Shown piece by piece: positions 24,585 to 35,245 of a stretch of 37,156 bases of DNA. How positions within the stretch are numbered: the first letter of the stretch is position 1; each line of letters begins with the position of its first letter. The position numbers and the translations under genes are program-made. The stretch is taken from NCBI GenBank assembly GCA_039812685.1, contig JBDIBB010000028.1, forward strand, positions 1-37,156, in the 5' to 3' direction. The notes below the pieces were generated by a model. It was not told the origin of the DNA. It did not search any database and was given only the letters and a program-made list of their open reading frames with translations. Source of the stretch: JBDIBB01 sp039812685 (GTDB lineage Bacteria > Acidobacteriota > Vicinamibacteria > Vicinamibacterales > JAFNAJ01).

Positions 24585-25304
24585 TCACGCGCGCTCGGGT
24601 ACGAACAGCACCGGGCGCTGGCAGGTCTGGGTCAACGCCACCGAGGCGTCGTGCACCGCCCGGAAGCCCTCGCGAGGCGGTACGGGCACCACGATCAGCG
24701 AGGCACCGGTCACGTCGGCCGCCTGCTGCCGCGCCAGCCCGGGCCGCTCCGCCACCACGACGCCGGTCAGGTCTCCCAGGTATCTCGCCCACTGACGCGC
24801 GTGTGCGGCGGGCGTCTCCACCGCGGTGAGCAGGACCGGACCCGCCGCCGGCCGCTCGTCCGTGGTGTCGGGGCCGGGCACGACGAGCACGGGCATCGTG
24901 GCCTCGCGCACGACCCGCTCGGCGACCGAGCCGAGCCACCAGCGCGCGGGCCCGCGCCGGCCGTGGGTGCCGACCACGACGAGGTCGACGCCGGCGGCCG
25001 CGCCGAGGATCGCATCGACGGGAGGACCGTCGGTCACGATGACCTCGGCCCGTGCCGCCGTGTGCGCGGCGATCAACCGGCGGATCTCGTCCACTGCCCG
25101 CTGCCGGGCGGCCTTCAGCTGCGCCTGCAGGGTGTCGATCTGATCGCGAGTGAAATAGGGCGGGACTTCAATGGCCTCGGCGTGCACGGCCACGAGCGCG
25201 GCGCCGGCGCGCTCGGCCAGATCGCCGGCGAACTGCACCGCACGGGCGGAGGCACTGGAGAAATCGACGGCGACGAGAACACGGGTCATCGGAAACGGGC
25301 TCAT
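24585..25304 (-). CDS. Universal stress protein (UspA family), one full and one degenerate domain
   Basis: A 239-residue cytosolic protein. The first domain (about 6-145) is complete, with RVLVAVDFSSASARAV and the ATP-binding motif G-x2-G-x9-G-S seen in GTHGRRGPARWWLGS (about 113-127). Residues 155-239 look like a second, shortened Usp domain (GPVLLTAVE opening, RPVLFVPE close) without the nucleotide motif. Tandem Usp proteins are common; a truncated second half is less so. A good ribosome site (AGGAG) precedes the ATG at 25304; MTRVLV five codons on is an alternative start. It is divergent from the PgpH-like gene. Confidence 0.87.
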   Translation of the reverse strand: MSPFPMTRVLVAVDFSSASARAVQFAGDLAERAGAALVAVHAEAIEVPPYFTRDQIDTLQAQLKAARQRAVDEIRRLIAAHTAARAEVIVTDGPPVDAILGAAAGVDLVVVGTHGRRGPARWWLGSVAERVVREATMPVLVVPGPDTTDERPAAGPVLLTAVETPAAHARQWARYLGDLTGVVVAERPGLARQQAADVTGASLIVVPVPPREGFRAVHDASVALTQTCQRPVLFVPERA

Positions 25305-25435
25305 GGCACTCCTCGCGCGTGACGAACGGTCCTGCCGAGGAGATGCACGGTGGGTGCTGCGGTGACATGCCGTGCGAACCTCCGGGCAACGGCCGCGCCG
25401 GAGCGGTAGTATTGGGTCGCTCAGGATCCCTCCCC

Positions 25436-27835
25436 ATGGCCGGCTCCCTTCTCCCCGCCAGCAGGATGGCGACGCCACCCGACGATCGCAGACCGCTGGT
25501 GATGCGGCTGGGGCTCGCGGCGAGCCGCGCGGGCGCGCTGCGCATCGCGGTGCTGGCGCTGGTGGCGCTGGGGCTCGCCCTGCTGGGCTCGCCCCACATC
25601 ACGCGACCGGCCGAACGCCTCGCCCTCGGCGAGTTCGCCTCGCGAACCATTCGCGCGCCGTACGATCTTTCGATCGTCGACGAGACCGCCACCAGTCAGC
25701 AGCGCGAGACGGCCGCCGCCAACGCGCCAGGCGTCGTGAACGTCGACTACGGAGCCGGATCGGCGCTGCGCACGAAGTTCGTCACCGCGCTGGCTGGCGT
25801 GGAGCGTCCCCTCGCGAGCCTGATCGAACTGCGCAGCGCGCCCGCTCCGGCGGCACGCCCCCATGAGTCGCGATCGGCCGCACAGGCGCGGCACCGCGCG
25901 GCGATCGAACAGGCAGAAGAAGCACTCGACGCGGCGCTCTCGCAGGCTGACGCACGGCTCGGCGAACCGCTTCCCGCTGGCGTCCGGGCCGCGCTGCGGG
26001 CTCCCGGCGCTCTACCGGCCACCGTCGAAGCGTTCGATCGGCTCGTCAACGAGGCGTACCGCTCACCCATCGCGGCCCGGCCGCTGGCCTCGCCACCCGC
26101 CGCGGGCGAGGGTCCGCCGCCATCCACGGGACGGCTGGCGCTGATCGACGGCGCGCGCGGAGGAGAACGCCTGGTGAGCGACGCGGCCGCGCTGGCCGAC
26201 CTCGACGGCGCGCGACGCAGCCTGGAGGCGCGTGGCGCGGAACTGACCGGCGCCGCGCCCGCCCCGGTCCGTCCCTGGCTCGTGGCGCTGGCCGCCCGGT
26301 GGCTGAAGCCCAACGCGGCGTTCGACGCCGCCGCCACCACGGCACGCCGTGAGGCCGCGGCCGCCGCGGTCCTGCCCGTCTCACTCACCTTCCGCCGCAA
26401 CCAGCTGATCGTCGGCGAAGGTCAGCCGGTGACACGACAGGCGCTGCTGGTGCTCGACGCCATTCGTCAGCAGGGCCTGGACCGCACCGTCTGGCTGCGC
26501 ATCGCCGGCCGCGCGAGCGTGCTGTTCGTGCTGTTGCTGCTGGCCTTCGTCATCGTCGAGCTCGACCGGTTGCGGTTCGCGATCGGCACGCGGGAGTTCG
26601 GCTACGCGGTGACCAGCCTGGCGGGGACCGCCGTCACGTTCCGGATCTGGCTCGAGGCGATCGGGAGCCTGGCCGAACGCTATCCCGCCATCCCCGAAAC
26701 GGCGCTCGTCCTCGCCTTCCCGGCCGCGGCCACGGCGATGTACGCGCGCGTCGTGCTCCCCTACTCGTCGGCCGTCACCTACCTGGCCGTCCAGTCGATC
26801 TGCCTCGGCCTGTTGTGGCAGCTCGACCTGCCGCTCGTCATCTACCTGCTCGTGGCGGGCCTGGTGGCCGGTCACCTCGGCGCGCGCTGCAGCCGGCGGC
26901 AGTGCGTGGTGCAGGCGGGCCTGCTCACCGCCGTGCCGGCGGTGCCCGTGGCGGCGTGTCTCGCGATGCTCGGCGGTGACGTCACGTGGGGGACCGTGGC
27001 GTGGGCCGGCGGGGGCGCCCTCGGCGGATGTCTGCTGTCGGGCCTCACGCTGCTCGGCGTCGGTCCGCTCCTCGAGTGGCGGTTCGGCCACATGACGCGC
27101 ATCCGGCTCATCGAGCTGATGAACTACGAGCACCCGCTGCTGCGCCGGCTGACCGAGACGACGCCGGGGACGTTCCAGCACTCGGTGACCGTGGGCCTGC
27201 TGGTGGACGCGGCCGCCCAGGCCGTGGGCGCCGACGCGCTGCTCGCACGCGTTGGCGCCCTCTACCACGACGTCGGGAAGACCGAGCGACCCGAGGCGTT
27301 CGTCGAGAACCAGCACGGCGTGAACCCGCACGACCGGCTCACCGCGGCCGAGAGCGCGGCGCTGATCATCGGGCACGTGAACGTCGGCGTCCGCCTGGTG
27401 CGCGAGTTCGGCATCGGCGAGCGCATCGCCGACTTCGTGCGCGAGCACCACGGCACCGGCCTCGTCCGCTTCTTCTTCGCGCGTGCCCAGGCCCTCGGCC
27501 CGGCCGATCCCGCCGCGTTCAGCTACCCGGGCCCGCGGCCGCGCTCGCGCGAAACGGGCCTGCTGATGCTGGCGGACCAGGTGGAGGCGACGGCCCGCGC
27601 CATCGACGATCCGACCGAGGCCGCCCTGCGATCGATGGTGCAGCAGACGATCGATCGCGTCCTGGCCGAGGGCGAACTCGACGAGTGTCCGCTCAGCCTG
27701 CGTGAGCTGGCGGAGGCCCGCGACGCCTTCGTCAACGTCCTCGTCGGCGTGCACCACCGCCGGATCAAGTACCCGGCTCAGCAGCGAGGCCCGCGCGCGG
27801 CCGGCGCCCCGGCGGCACCTTCGCCGCACGCGTGA
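25436..27835 (+). CDS. PgpH-type membrane HD phosphodiesterase (7TM-HD, c-di-AMP)
   Basis: A 799-residue protein with the 7TMR-HD architecture: an N-terminal helix (about 28-48), a long extracytoplasmic 7TMR-HDED region (50-350), a block of seven helices (about 358-545) and a cytosolic HD domain (about 565-740). The HD motif is H611-D612 in ALYHDVGK, with TFQHSVTVG before it and VREHHGTGLVRFFF after, all metal or substrate ligands in PgpH. PgpH of Listeria hydrolyses c-di-AMP to pApA, so this gene implies c-di-AMP signalling. In many bacteria it sits next to ybeY; here it is followed by an anion transporter. ATG 25466 is an alternative start. TAGTAT at 25407-25412 may be the -10. Confidence 0.87.
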   Translation: MAGSLLPASRMATPPDDRRPLVMRLGLAASRAGALRIAVLALVALGLALLGSPHITRPAERLALGEFASRTIRAPYDLSIVDETATSQQRETAAANAPGVVNVDYGAGSALRTKFVTALAGVERPLASLIELRSAPAPAARPHESRSAAQARHRAAIEQAEEALDAALSQADARLGEPLPAGVRAALRAPGALPATVEAFDRLVNEAYRSPIAARPLASPPAAGEGPPPSTGRLALIDGARGGERLVSDAAALADLDGARRSLEARGAELTGAAPAPVRPWLVALAARWLKPNAAFDAAATTARREAAAAAVLPVSLTFRRNQLIVGEGQPVTRQALLVLDAIRQQGLDRTVWLRIAGRASVLFVLLLLAFVIVELDRLRFAIGTREFGYAVTSLAGTAVTFRIWLEAIGSLAERYPAIPETALVLAFPAAATAMYARVVLPYSSAVTYLAVQSICLGLLWQLDLPLVIYLLVAGLVAGHLGARCSRRQCVVQAGLLTAVPAVPVAACLAMLGGDVTWGTVAWAGGGALGGCLLSGLTLLGVGPLLEWRFGHMTRIRLIELMNYEHPLLRRLTETTPGTFQHSVTVGLLVDAAAQAVGADALLARVGALYHDVGKTERPEAFVENQHGVNPHDRLTAAESAALIIGHVNVGVRLVREFGIGERIADFVREHHGTGLVRFFFARAQALGPADPAAFSYPGPRPRSRETGLLMLADQVEATARAIDDPTEAALRSMVQQTIDRVLAEGELDECPLSLRELAEARDAFVNVLVGVHHRRIKYPAQQRGPRAAGAPAAPSPHA

Positions 27836-27900
27836 TCCGCCCGGCGCCGGACACATCTGGTCGCGCGCCGCACGACGACCTCTGGCATAGTGTGTCGCGC

Positions 27901-29430
<1,530 letters not shown>

Positions 29431-29436
29431 GGCGCG

Positions 29437-29481
29437 GGTCGCCGGGATCCGATCCGGGCCGGAGGGCCCCGACCGGCGACC
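29437..29481. terminator. Nested hairpin between convergent genes
   Basis: Outer arms GGTCGCCGG (29437-29445) and CCGGCGACC (29473-29481) are perfectly complementary over 9 bp; an inner GGGCC/GGCCC stem (29456-29460, 29465-29469) with a four-base loop fills the middle. It lies between the DASS stop (29430) and the mmsA stop (29498) and has no T-run. Confidence 0.5.
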
Positions 29482-29497
29482 TCGCCGCCCGGAAGCG

Positions 29498-31033
29498 CTA
29501 CTTCGTCTGCGGGAACCCGAGGTTCACCCCGCGGTGCTGCGGGTCGGGCCACCGCGACGTGATCACCTTGCCGCGCGTGTAGAAGTGGATGCCCTCGCGC
29601 CCGTGCACGTGGCTGTCGCCGAAGAGCGACTGCTTCCACCCGCCGAACGAGTAGTAGGCCATCGGCACCGGGATGGGCACGTTGATGCCCACCATGCCCA
29701 CCTGCACCTCGTGCTGGAAGCGGCGGGCCGCGCCACCGTCGTTGGTGAAGATCGCGACGCCGTTGGCGTACGGGTTGTCATTGACCAGCTTCAGCGCCTC
29801 GTCATAGGTCTCCACGCGAAGGACACCGAGCACCGGCCCGAAGATCTCGTCGCGGTAGATCGTCATGCCCGGCTGCACGCGGTCGAAGAGGCACGGGCCG
29901 ATGAAGAAGCCGTCCTCGTGCCCCTCCACTCGCACCGTGCGCCCGTCGGCGACGAGTTCCGCCCCTTCCTGCGTGCCCTTCTCGACGTAGCCCGCGACGC
30001 GGTCGCGCGCCTCGCGCGTGACGAGCGGCCCCATCTCGGCGGCCCCGTCGAGGCCGGCGCCCACCTTCAGCCGGCGCAGGCGCTCGACGATGCGCGGCAC
30101 CAGCCGGTCGCCGACGTCGCCCACGGCCACGAGGATCGAGATCGCCATGCAGCGCTGGCCCGTGGAGCCGTAGCCGGCGCTCACGGCCGAGTCGGCGGCG
30201 AGGTCGAGATCGGCGTCGGGCAGCACCACCATGTGGTTCTTCGCGCCGCCGAGCGCCTGCACGCGCTTGCCGGCCCGCGTGCCCGTCTCGTAGACGTAGC
30301 GCGCGATGGGCGTCGAACCGACGAAGCTCACGGCCGCGATCCCGGGGTGCGCCAGGATCGCGTCGACCGCCGCCCTGTCGCCGTGCAGCACCGTGAAGAG
30401 CCCGTCTGGCAGCCCGGCTTCCTTGAGCAGGCGCGCGCAGAACATCGAGGCGGACGGGTCCTTCTCCGAGGGCTTCAGGATGAACGCGTTCCCGCACGCG
30501 AGCGCGATCGGGTACATCCACATGGGGACCATCGCCGGGAAGTTGAACGGGGTGATGCCCGCCACCACGCCCAGCGGCTGGCGGATCGAGTAGCTGTCGA
30601 CGGCGGTCGAGACGCCCTCGGAGAACTCGCCCTTGAGCAGTTGCGGCAGGCCGCAGGCGAACTCCACCACCTCGAGGCCGCGCGTCACCTCGCCCACCGC
30701 GTCGGGCAGCACCTTGCCGTGCTCGCGCGTGATCAGTTCGCCCACCTCGCGCTTGTGGCGGTTGAGCAGTTCGCGATAGGCGAACATCACGGCCGCGCGC
30801 TGGGCCAGTGACGAGGATCGCCACTTCGCCGCGGCCACCGAGGCCGATCGGACGGCCGCATCCACCAGCGCCTCGTCGGCAAACGCCACGCGCGCGGCGC
30901 GGGTGCCGGTGGCCGGATCGAACACGTCGCCCCACCTGGGGGGCTCGCCTTCCCAGGGGCGTCCGTCGATCCAGTGCGTGATGGTGGCGATCTGCGGCTG
31001 CGGACTCGTCGTCGAGGGGCTCATCGTTGCCAT
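29498..31033 (-). CDS. mmsA: CoA-acylating (methyl)malonate-semialdehyde dehydrogenase
   Basis: A 511-residue aldehyde dehydrogenase that oxidises malonate semialdehyde or methylmalonate semialdehyde with NAD+ and CoA to acetyl-CoA or propionyl-CoA plus CO2. Catalytic Cys295 is in GQRCMA, and the usual general-base Glu motif is replaced by QALGGAKNH, as in CoA-dependent MMSDH. The closing block QSLFGDSHVHGREGIHFYTRGK is split across the family's C-terminal dimer arm. In this operon it should finish beta-alanine or beta-aminoisobutyrate breakdown after transamination. The start was set at 31033, where AAGAGG precedes the ATG. It is the last gene of the pyrimidine operon, ten bases after the permease stop. 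Confidence 0.93.
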   Translation of the reverse strand: MATMSPSTTSPQPQIATITHWIDGRPWEGEPPRWGDVFDPATGTRAARVAFADEALVDAAVRSASVAAAKWRSSSLAQRAAVMFAYRELLNRHKREVGELITREHGKVLPDAVGEVTRGLEVVEFACGLPQLLKGEFSEGVSTAVDSYSIRQPLGVVAGITPFNFPAMVPMWMYPIALACGNAFILKPSEKDPSASMFCARLLKEAGLPDGLFTVLHGDRAAVDAILAHPGIAAVSFVGSTPIARYVYETGTRAGKRVQALGGAKNHMVVLPDADLDLAADSAVSAGYGSTGQRCMAISILVAVGDVGDRLVPRIVERLRRLKVGAGLDGAAEMGPLVTREARDRVAGYVEKGTQEGAELVADGRTVRVEGHEDGFFIGPCLFDRVQPGMTIYRDEIFGPVLGVLRVETYDEALKLVNDNPYANGVAIFTNDGGAARRFQHEVQVGMVGINVPIPVPMAYYSFGGWKQSLFGDSHVHGREGIHFYTRGKVITSRWPDPQHRGVNLGFPQTK

Positions 31034-31043
31034 GGAATCCTCT

Positions 31044-32561
31044 TCAGGGTCTGGGGTGCGGATCACGCGGTTCGTGGCGGGCCGGCCCGGCCGGATCGCA
31101 TCCGGCCGGTGTCAGATCCACCAGCGGCGTGCCGTGCATCAGCACAGCGTACACGATACCGGCCGCGGCAAAGCCCGCGAACCAGGCGTAGTCGTAGAGC
31201 ACACGGACGCGTGGCACCACCAGGCCGGCCAGCGCGATGGCCACGCCCGCCGCCAGCGCCACCAGCGCACGCCAGTTCCACCGGCCGTAGCGCCCGTGAC
31301 GGTCGTAGAGGTCGGCCAGCGCGAGCCGGGCCCGCCGCACCAGCCAGTAGTCGGCGATGAAGATGCCCGCGATGGGGCCGAGCAGCGCGGAGTAGGCGAT
31401 CAGCCAGCCGATGTACCGATCGCCGTTCTCGAGCAGGCGCCACGGCATGATGAGGACGCCGAGGATCCCGGTGATCACGCCGCCGCGCGCGAAGTCGATC
31501 CGCCGCGGCCACAGGTTGGCGAACCCGTTGGCGGGCGCCACCACGTTGGCCGCCACGTTGGTGGTGATCGTGGCCACCAGCAGCGCGAAGAGCGCCGCCA
31601 GCACCACGGGCGGGCTTCCGATGCGTGAGAGCAGCTGCACCGGATCCCAGATGGGCTCGCCGAAGATCACGTCGGAGGCCGAGGTAACCGCCACGCCGAT
31701 GAAGGCAAAGAGCGTCATCGTCGTGGGCAGGCCGAGGAACTGGCCCCAGACCTGCGCGCGCTGGCCGCGGGCGTAGCGAGAGAGGTCGGGGATGTTCAGC
31801 GCGAGCGTCGCCCAGAACCCCACCATCGCCGTCAGCGACGGCACGAACACGGCCAGGAACGCTCCTGTCGTCGCGAAGCGGCTCGGCCGATGGAGGATGG
31901 GGCCCAGGCCGCCGGCCCGCGCGGTGGCCCACCAGAGCAGCGCCAGACCCGATGCGATCAGGAAGGGCGCCGCCCAGGCCTCGAGCGCCTTGATCGCGTT
32001 GCTGCCGCGCACGACCACGTAGATGTTGGCGCACCAGAAGAGGCCGAAGCCGAGCGCCATGGCGTAGGGCGGCTCGAACCGCGGCGCGGCGACCTTCATC
32101 ATCGTGTAGATCGCCTGTCCGCCGATCCACGTCTGGATACCGAACCACCCGCAGGCGACCACCGCGCGCAGGAGCGCGGGGACGTTGCTGCCAAGGATGC
32201 CGAACGACGCGCGCGCCAGCACCGGAAACGGGATGCCGTAGCGCGTGCCGGCGTGGGCGATGAGCGCCATCGGCACGCACACGATCAGGTTGCCGAGCAT
32301 GATCGTGACGATCGCCTGGCGCCAGTCCATGCCGGCGCCCACCAGGCTCGACGCCAGCATGTAGGTGGGGATGCACACCGAGAGGCCGACCCACAGCGAT
32401 GCCACGTGGTAGGTGCCCCACGTCCGCTGGTCGATCCGGGTCGGCGCGAGGTCGACGTTCGACAGGCGCGAATCGCCGACGCCGGCTTCGAGCTCGTACA
32501 ACCCGCCGGGGCCGCGACGCATGCCGCGCGTGGCGGCCCGGTACTGCTGCGTGTCGTGCAC
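31044..32561 (-). CDS. NCS1 family nucleobase/hydantoin permease
   Basis: A 505-residue integral membrane protein with about 12 helices. It shows the NCS1 opening 'NVDLAPTRIDQRTW', the helix-1 region SLWVGLSVCIPTYMLASSL, the PFPVLARASFGILGSN block and the Na+-site region SLTAMVGFWATLALNIPDLSRYARGQ. NCS1 members import uracil, thymine, cytosine, allantoin or hydantoins. Its place between dihydropyrimidinase and mmsA suggests uracil, thymine or a dihydropyrimidine. It starts 12 bases after the dihydropyrimidinase stop. The last 30 residues are Pro-rich and polar. Confidence 0.9.
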   Translation of the reverse strand: MHDTQQYRAATRGMRRGPGGLYELEAGVGDSRLSNVDLAPTRIDQRTWGTYHVASLWVGLSVCIPTYMLASSLVGAGMDWRQAIVTIMLGNLIVCVPMALIAHAGTRYGIPFPVLARASFGILGSNVPALLRAVVACGWFGIQTWIGGQAIYTMMKVAAPRFEPPYAMALGFGLFWCANIYVVVRGSNAIKALEAWAAPFLIASGLALLWWATARAGGLGPILHRPSRFATTGAFLAVFVPSLTAMVGFWATLALNIPDLSRYARGQRAQVWGQFLGLPTTMTLFAFIGVAVTSASDVIFGEPIWDPVQLLSRIGSPPVVLAALFALLVATITTNVAANVVAPANGFANLWPRRIDFARGGVITGILGVLIMPWRLLENGDRYIGWLIAYSALLGPIAGIFIADYWLVRRARLALADLYDRHGRYGRWNWRALVALAAGVAIALAGLVVPRVRVLYDYAWFAGFAAAGIVYAVLMHGTPLVDLTPAGCDPAGPARHEPRDPHPRP

Positions 32562-32573
32562 CGGCGCCGGCTC

Positions 32574-33974
32574 CTACGCGATGCCGGGCGCGCCCGGCAG
32601 GCGCTTGAGGAACCGGCCGCGGCCCGCGCGGCCGACGAACCGCCCATCGCGCACGATCACGTCGCCGCGTGAGAGCACCGCCACCGGCGCGCCGGTCACC
32701 GTCCGGCCCTCGTAGAGGTTGTAGTCGACGTTCATGTGGTGCGTCTTCGCCGAGATCGTGTGCCGCCTCGCGGGATCCCACACGAGCAGGTCGGCATCGG
32801 CGCCGATCGCGACGGTTCCCTTCGCCGGCCACAATCCGAACAGCTTGGCCGGGTTGGTGGCCACCAGCTCCACGAAGCGGTTGGCCGAGATGCGGCCGGT
32901 GTTGACGCCGCCGTCCCACAGCATCAGCAGGCGGTCCTCGATGCCGGGCGCCCCGTTCGGGATCTTCGAGAAATCGTCGCGGCCCAACTGCTTCTGCGGT
33001 GGCGTCTCGAACCCGAACGGGCAGTGATCGGTGGACACCGCCTGCAGGTCGTTGGCGCGGACGGCGTGCCACAGCCGATCCTGGTGCCAGGAGGCCCGCA
33101 GCGGCGGCGACATGACGTACTTCGCGCCCTCGAACCCCGGCCGCTCGTAGTCGGCCTCGGAACAGAAGAAGTACTGCGTGCACGTCTCGCCGTAGGCGGC
33201 CTGGCCCCGATCGCGCGCCTGCCGGATCTGCGCGATGGCATCCTCGCAGGTCACGTGGACGATGTAGATGGGCACGCCGGCGACAGCAGCCAGGGCGAGC
33301 GCGCGGCCCGTGGCCTCGCCCTCGCACTGCGGTGGACGCGTGCGCGCGTGGAACTTCGGCGCCAGATCGCCGCGGGCGCGCGCCTGCGCCACGAGCGCGT
33401 CGATGGCGTCGCCGTTCTCGGCGTGCATGCAAATCATCCCGCCGCAGTCGCGCGCCTGCTGCATCACGCGGAAGATCGTCCCATCGTCGACCATCAGCAC
33501 GCCGCGGTAGGCCATGAACAGCTTGAACGACGTGACGCCGTCGTGCGCCGCCAGGCGCGTGATCTCCGCGTAGACGTCCGGGTTGAGGTCGCGGACGATC
33601 ATGTGGAAGCCGTAGTCGATGACCGCCTTCCCCTGGGCCTTCGCATGCCACTCGTCGAGCGCGTGGTAGAGCCCGCGGCCCGGCGTCTGCGTCGCGAAAT
33701 CGATGTGCGAGGTGGTGCCGCCGCAGGCGGCCGCGACGTGGCCCGTGTGGAAGTCGTCGGCCGACACGGTGCCGCCGAAGGGCATGTCGAGGTGGGTGTG
33801 CACGTCGATGCCGCCCGGCATCACGATTCGGCCGGTGGCGTCGATCACCTCGGCCGCCGACATGGGGAGCGCACGGCCGATGGCGGCCACGCGTCCATCC
33901 TCCACGTAGACGTCGGCGTCGTAGCGATCCGATGCGGTGAGCACGGTGCCGTTCTTGATCAGGATGGTCGACAT
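32574..33974 (-). CDS. hydA: Dihydropyrimidinase (D-hydantoinase)
   Basis: A 466-residue cyclic amidohydrolase opening 5,6-dihydrouracil or dihydrothymine to N-carbamoyl-beta-amino acids. All binuclear metal ligands are visible: H59 and H61 in DVHTHLD, carboxylated K151 in TSFKLFMAY, H184 in CMHAENGD, H240 in YIVHVTC and D316 in STDHCPF. The substrate-side loop SPPLRASWHQD is also present. Length is normal for the family. The ATG at 33974 begins MSTILIKNG, the usual N-terminus, five bases after the PreA stop. It is the second enzymatic step of the operon's pathway. Confidence 0.95.
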   Translation of the reverse strand: MSTILIKNGTVLTASDRYDADVYVEDGRVAAIGRALPMSAAEVIDATGRIVMPGGIDVHTHLDMPFGGTVSADDFHTGHVAAACGGTTSHIDFATQTPGRGLYHALDEWHAKAQGKAVIDYGFHMIVRDLNPDVYAEITRLAAHDGVTSFKLFMAYRGVLMVDDGTIFRVMQQARDCGGMICMHAENGDAIDALVAQARARGDLAPKFHARTRPPQCEGEATGRALALAAVAGVPIYIVHVTCEDAIAQIRQARDRGQAAYGETCTQYFFCSEADYERPGFEGAKYVMSPPLRASWHQDRLWHAVRANDLQAVSTDHCPFGFETPPQKQLGRDDFSKIPNGAPGIEDRLLMLWDGGVNTGRISANRFVELVATNPAKLFGLWPAKGTVAIGADADLLVWDPARRHTISAKTHHMNVDYNLYEGRTVTGAPVAVLSRGDVIVRDGRFVGRAGRGRFLKRLPGAPGIA

Positions 33975-33979
33975 GGGAA

Positions 33980-35134
33980 TCACCGGGTGCCGGAAGGGGC
34001 GGGGGGCACAGCCTCGTCGGCCTCGGGCGAGGCGTAGCCCTCCTGCGCGACGTAGCCGCCATGGTACTCGGTGTGCCCGGGCCGGCGGATGCGGGCCTGC
34101 TCGATCACCCGGTCGCGCAGCAGGCCCCGGAAGTGCTCCAGTTGCGTCCACCCGCGATCGGCGTGCCGCTCGAGGAACTCGCGATAGCCGGCAACGAGCC
34201 GTGCGATGACGTGCGGGCCCACGGCCTGGTCGAGCATGGCGGCCGTGCACACCTGCACCGTTCCGCAGCCCAGCAGGAAATAGTTGAGCGCGTGGGCGAA
34301 CTCCGAGACGCCGCCGATGCCCGAGAACGCCTTCTCGGGAAACGCCCTCGCCATCTGCGCCATCTTCGCCAGCGACAGCGGCAGGATGGCGGGGCCGCCC
34401 AGCCCGCCGCTCGACACGAACCCGTCGACCTCGATCTCGAACTCGAGCCGGTCGATGTCGACCAGCGGCAGCGACGGCCACGTGTTGCTGGAGCTCACGG
34501 CGTCGGCGCCGCCACGGAACACCGCCGCCGCCTCGACGACGATGTCGGCGGTTGCCGGCGTGAGCTTGGCCCAGACCGGCACGCGCGCGACCTCCCTGAC
34601 CGCCTGCACGACGAACGAGCACAGCTCGCGGTCCCGGCCGATGTTCGCGCCCATGTCGGGTCGATCCATGTGCGGACACGACAGGTTCAGCTCGAGGCCG
34701 TCGGCGCCGGCCTCCTGACAGCCCTGCGCGAGCGTCCGCCAGTGCGCCAGTTCCTCGTCGGAGCCGGACCCGGCCATGATCGACGCGATCAGCGCGCGTT
34801 CCGGATGCGCGCGCTTGATCCGCGTCAGCCGCGGCAGCCACCAGTCGAGCGGCTTGTCGGAGATGAGCTCCCAGTTCCACGACGAGTGCAGCACCCCCTG
34901 GCGCCCCTTGTTCATCGACAGGACGCCCGAGTCGTGCTGCCGCAGGAACTTCGTCTTCGGCCCGGCGACGTTCACGACCGGGTGCAGGCCGATCGTCTTG
35001 GTGACGACCCCGCCCCAGCCGGCGTCGAAGGCGCGCAGGATGTTGGTTTCCGACTCGGTCGGCGGCGCCGAGGCGAGCACGAACGGGTTGGGAAATCGCA
35101 CGCCCGTGAACGAGACCGACAGGTCGATGCCCAT
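33980..35134 (-). CDS. preA: Dihydropyrimidine dehydrogenase subunit PreA-like, without the 4Fe-4S domain
   Basis: A 384-residue FMN-binding TIM-barrel protein of the dihydroorotate-dehydrogenase class. It shows VGxPxxxxxAPPTES at the start, GGVVTKTIGL, NKGRQG and the active-site loop ELNLSCPHMDRPDMGANIG with the catalytic-type C153, as in mammalian DPD and bacterial PreA. E. coli PreA (411 residues) ends in a ferredoxin domain with two CxxCxxC-type clusters that takes electrons from PreT. Here the barrel is followed by a tail without any cysteine (EYHGGYVAQEGYASPEADEA) and the next gene starts at once, so the domain is truly absent. A strong ribosome site GGAGGAG precedes ATG 35134. No preT is in the window. 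Confidence 0.85.
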   Translation of the reverse strand: MGIDLSVSFTGVRFPNPFVLASAPPTESETNILRAFDAGWGGVVTKTIGLHPVVNVAGPKTKFLRQHDSGVLSMNKGRQGVLHSSWNWELISDKPLDWWLPRLTRIKRAHPERALIASIMAGSGSDEELAHWRTLAQGCQEAGADGLELNLSCPHMDRPDMGANIGRDRELCSFVVQAVREVARVPVWAKLTPATADIVVEAAAVFRGGADAVSSSNTWPSLPLVDIDRLEFEIEVDGFVSSGGLGGPAILPLSLAKMAQMARAFPEKAFSGIGGVSEFAHALNYFLLGCGTVQVCTAAMLDQAVGPHVIARLVAGYREFLERHADRGWTQLEHFRGLLRDRVIEQARIRRPGHTEYHGGYVAQEGYASPEADEAVPPAPSGTR

Positions 35135-35228
35135 GGCTCCTCCGCCGGCTGCCGGCGCCGGGATGGCGTCCGCGCCGCGCGCGGCGCGGACATCGGCCGG
35201 CAACCTCTCGAACACCGTGGAAAGTCGA

Positions 35229-35237
35229 AGGATACCA
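35229..35237 (-). promoter_or_regulatory. Candidate extended -10 element upstream of preA
   Basis: On the minus strand TGG is followed directly by TATCCT, forming an extended -10 (TGn-TATnnT). It lies in the 111-base gap between the ureidopropionase stop and preA, about 95 bases before the preA ATG, and could give the downstream four genes an extra promoter. No -35 box was recognised. Confidence 0.3.
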
Positions 35238-35245
35238 GAAGCGGG

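Noticed and set aside
31063..34062. 999-codon minus-strand open frame across the pyrimidine operon
   Set aside because: It overlaps the NCS1 permease and dihydropyrimidinase in a different frame on the same strand and is Arg/Ala-rich without domains.
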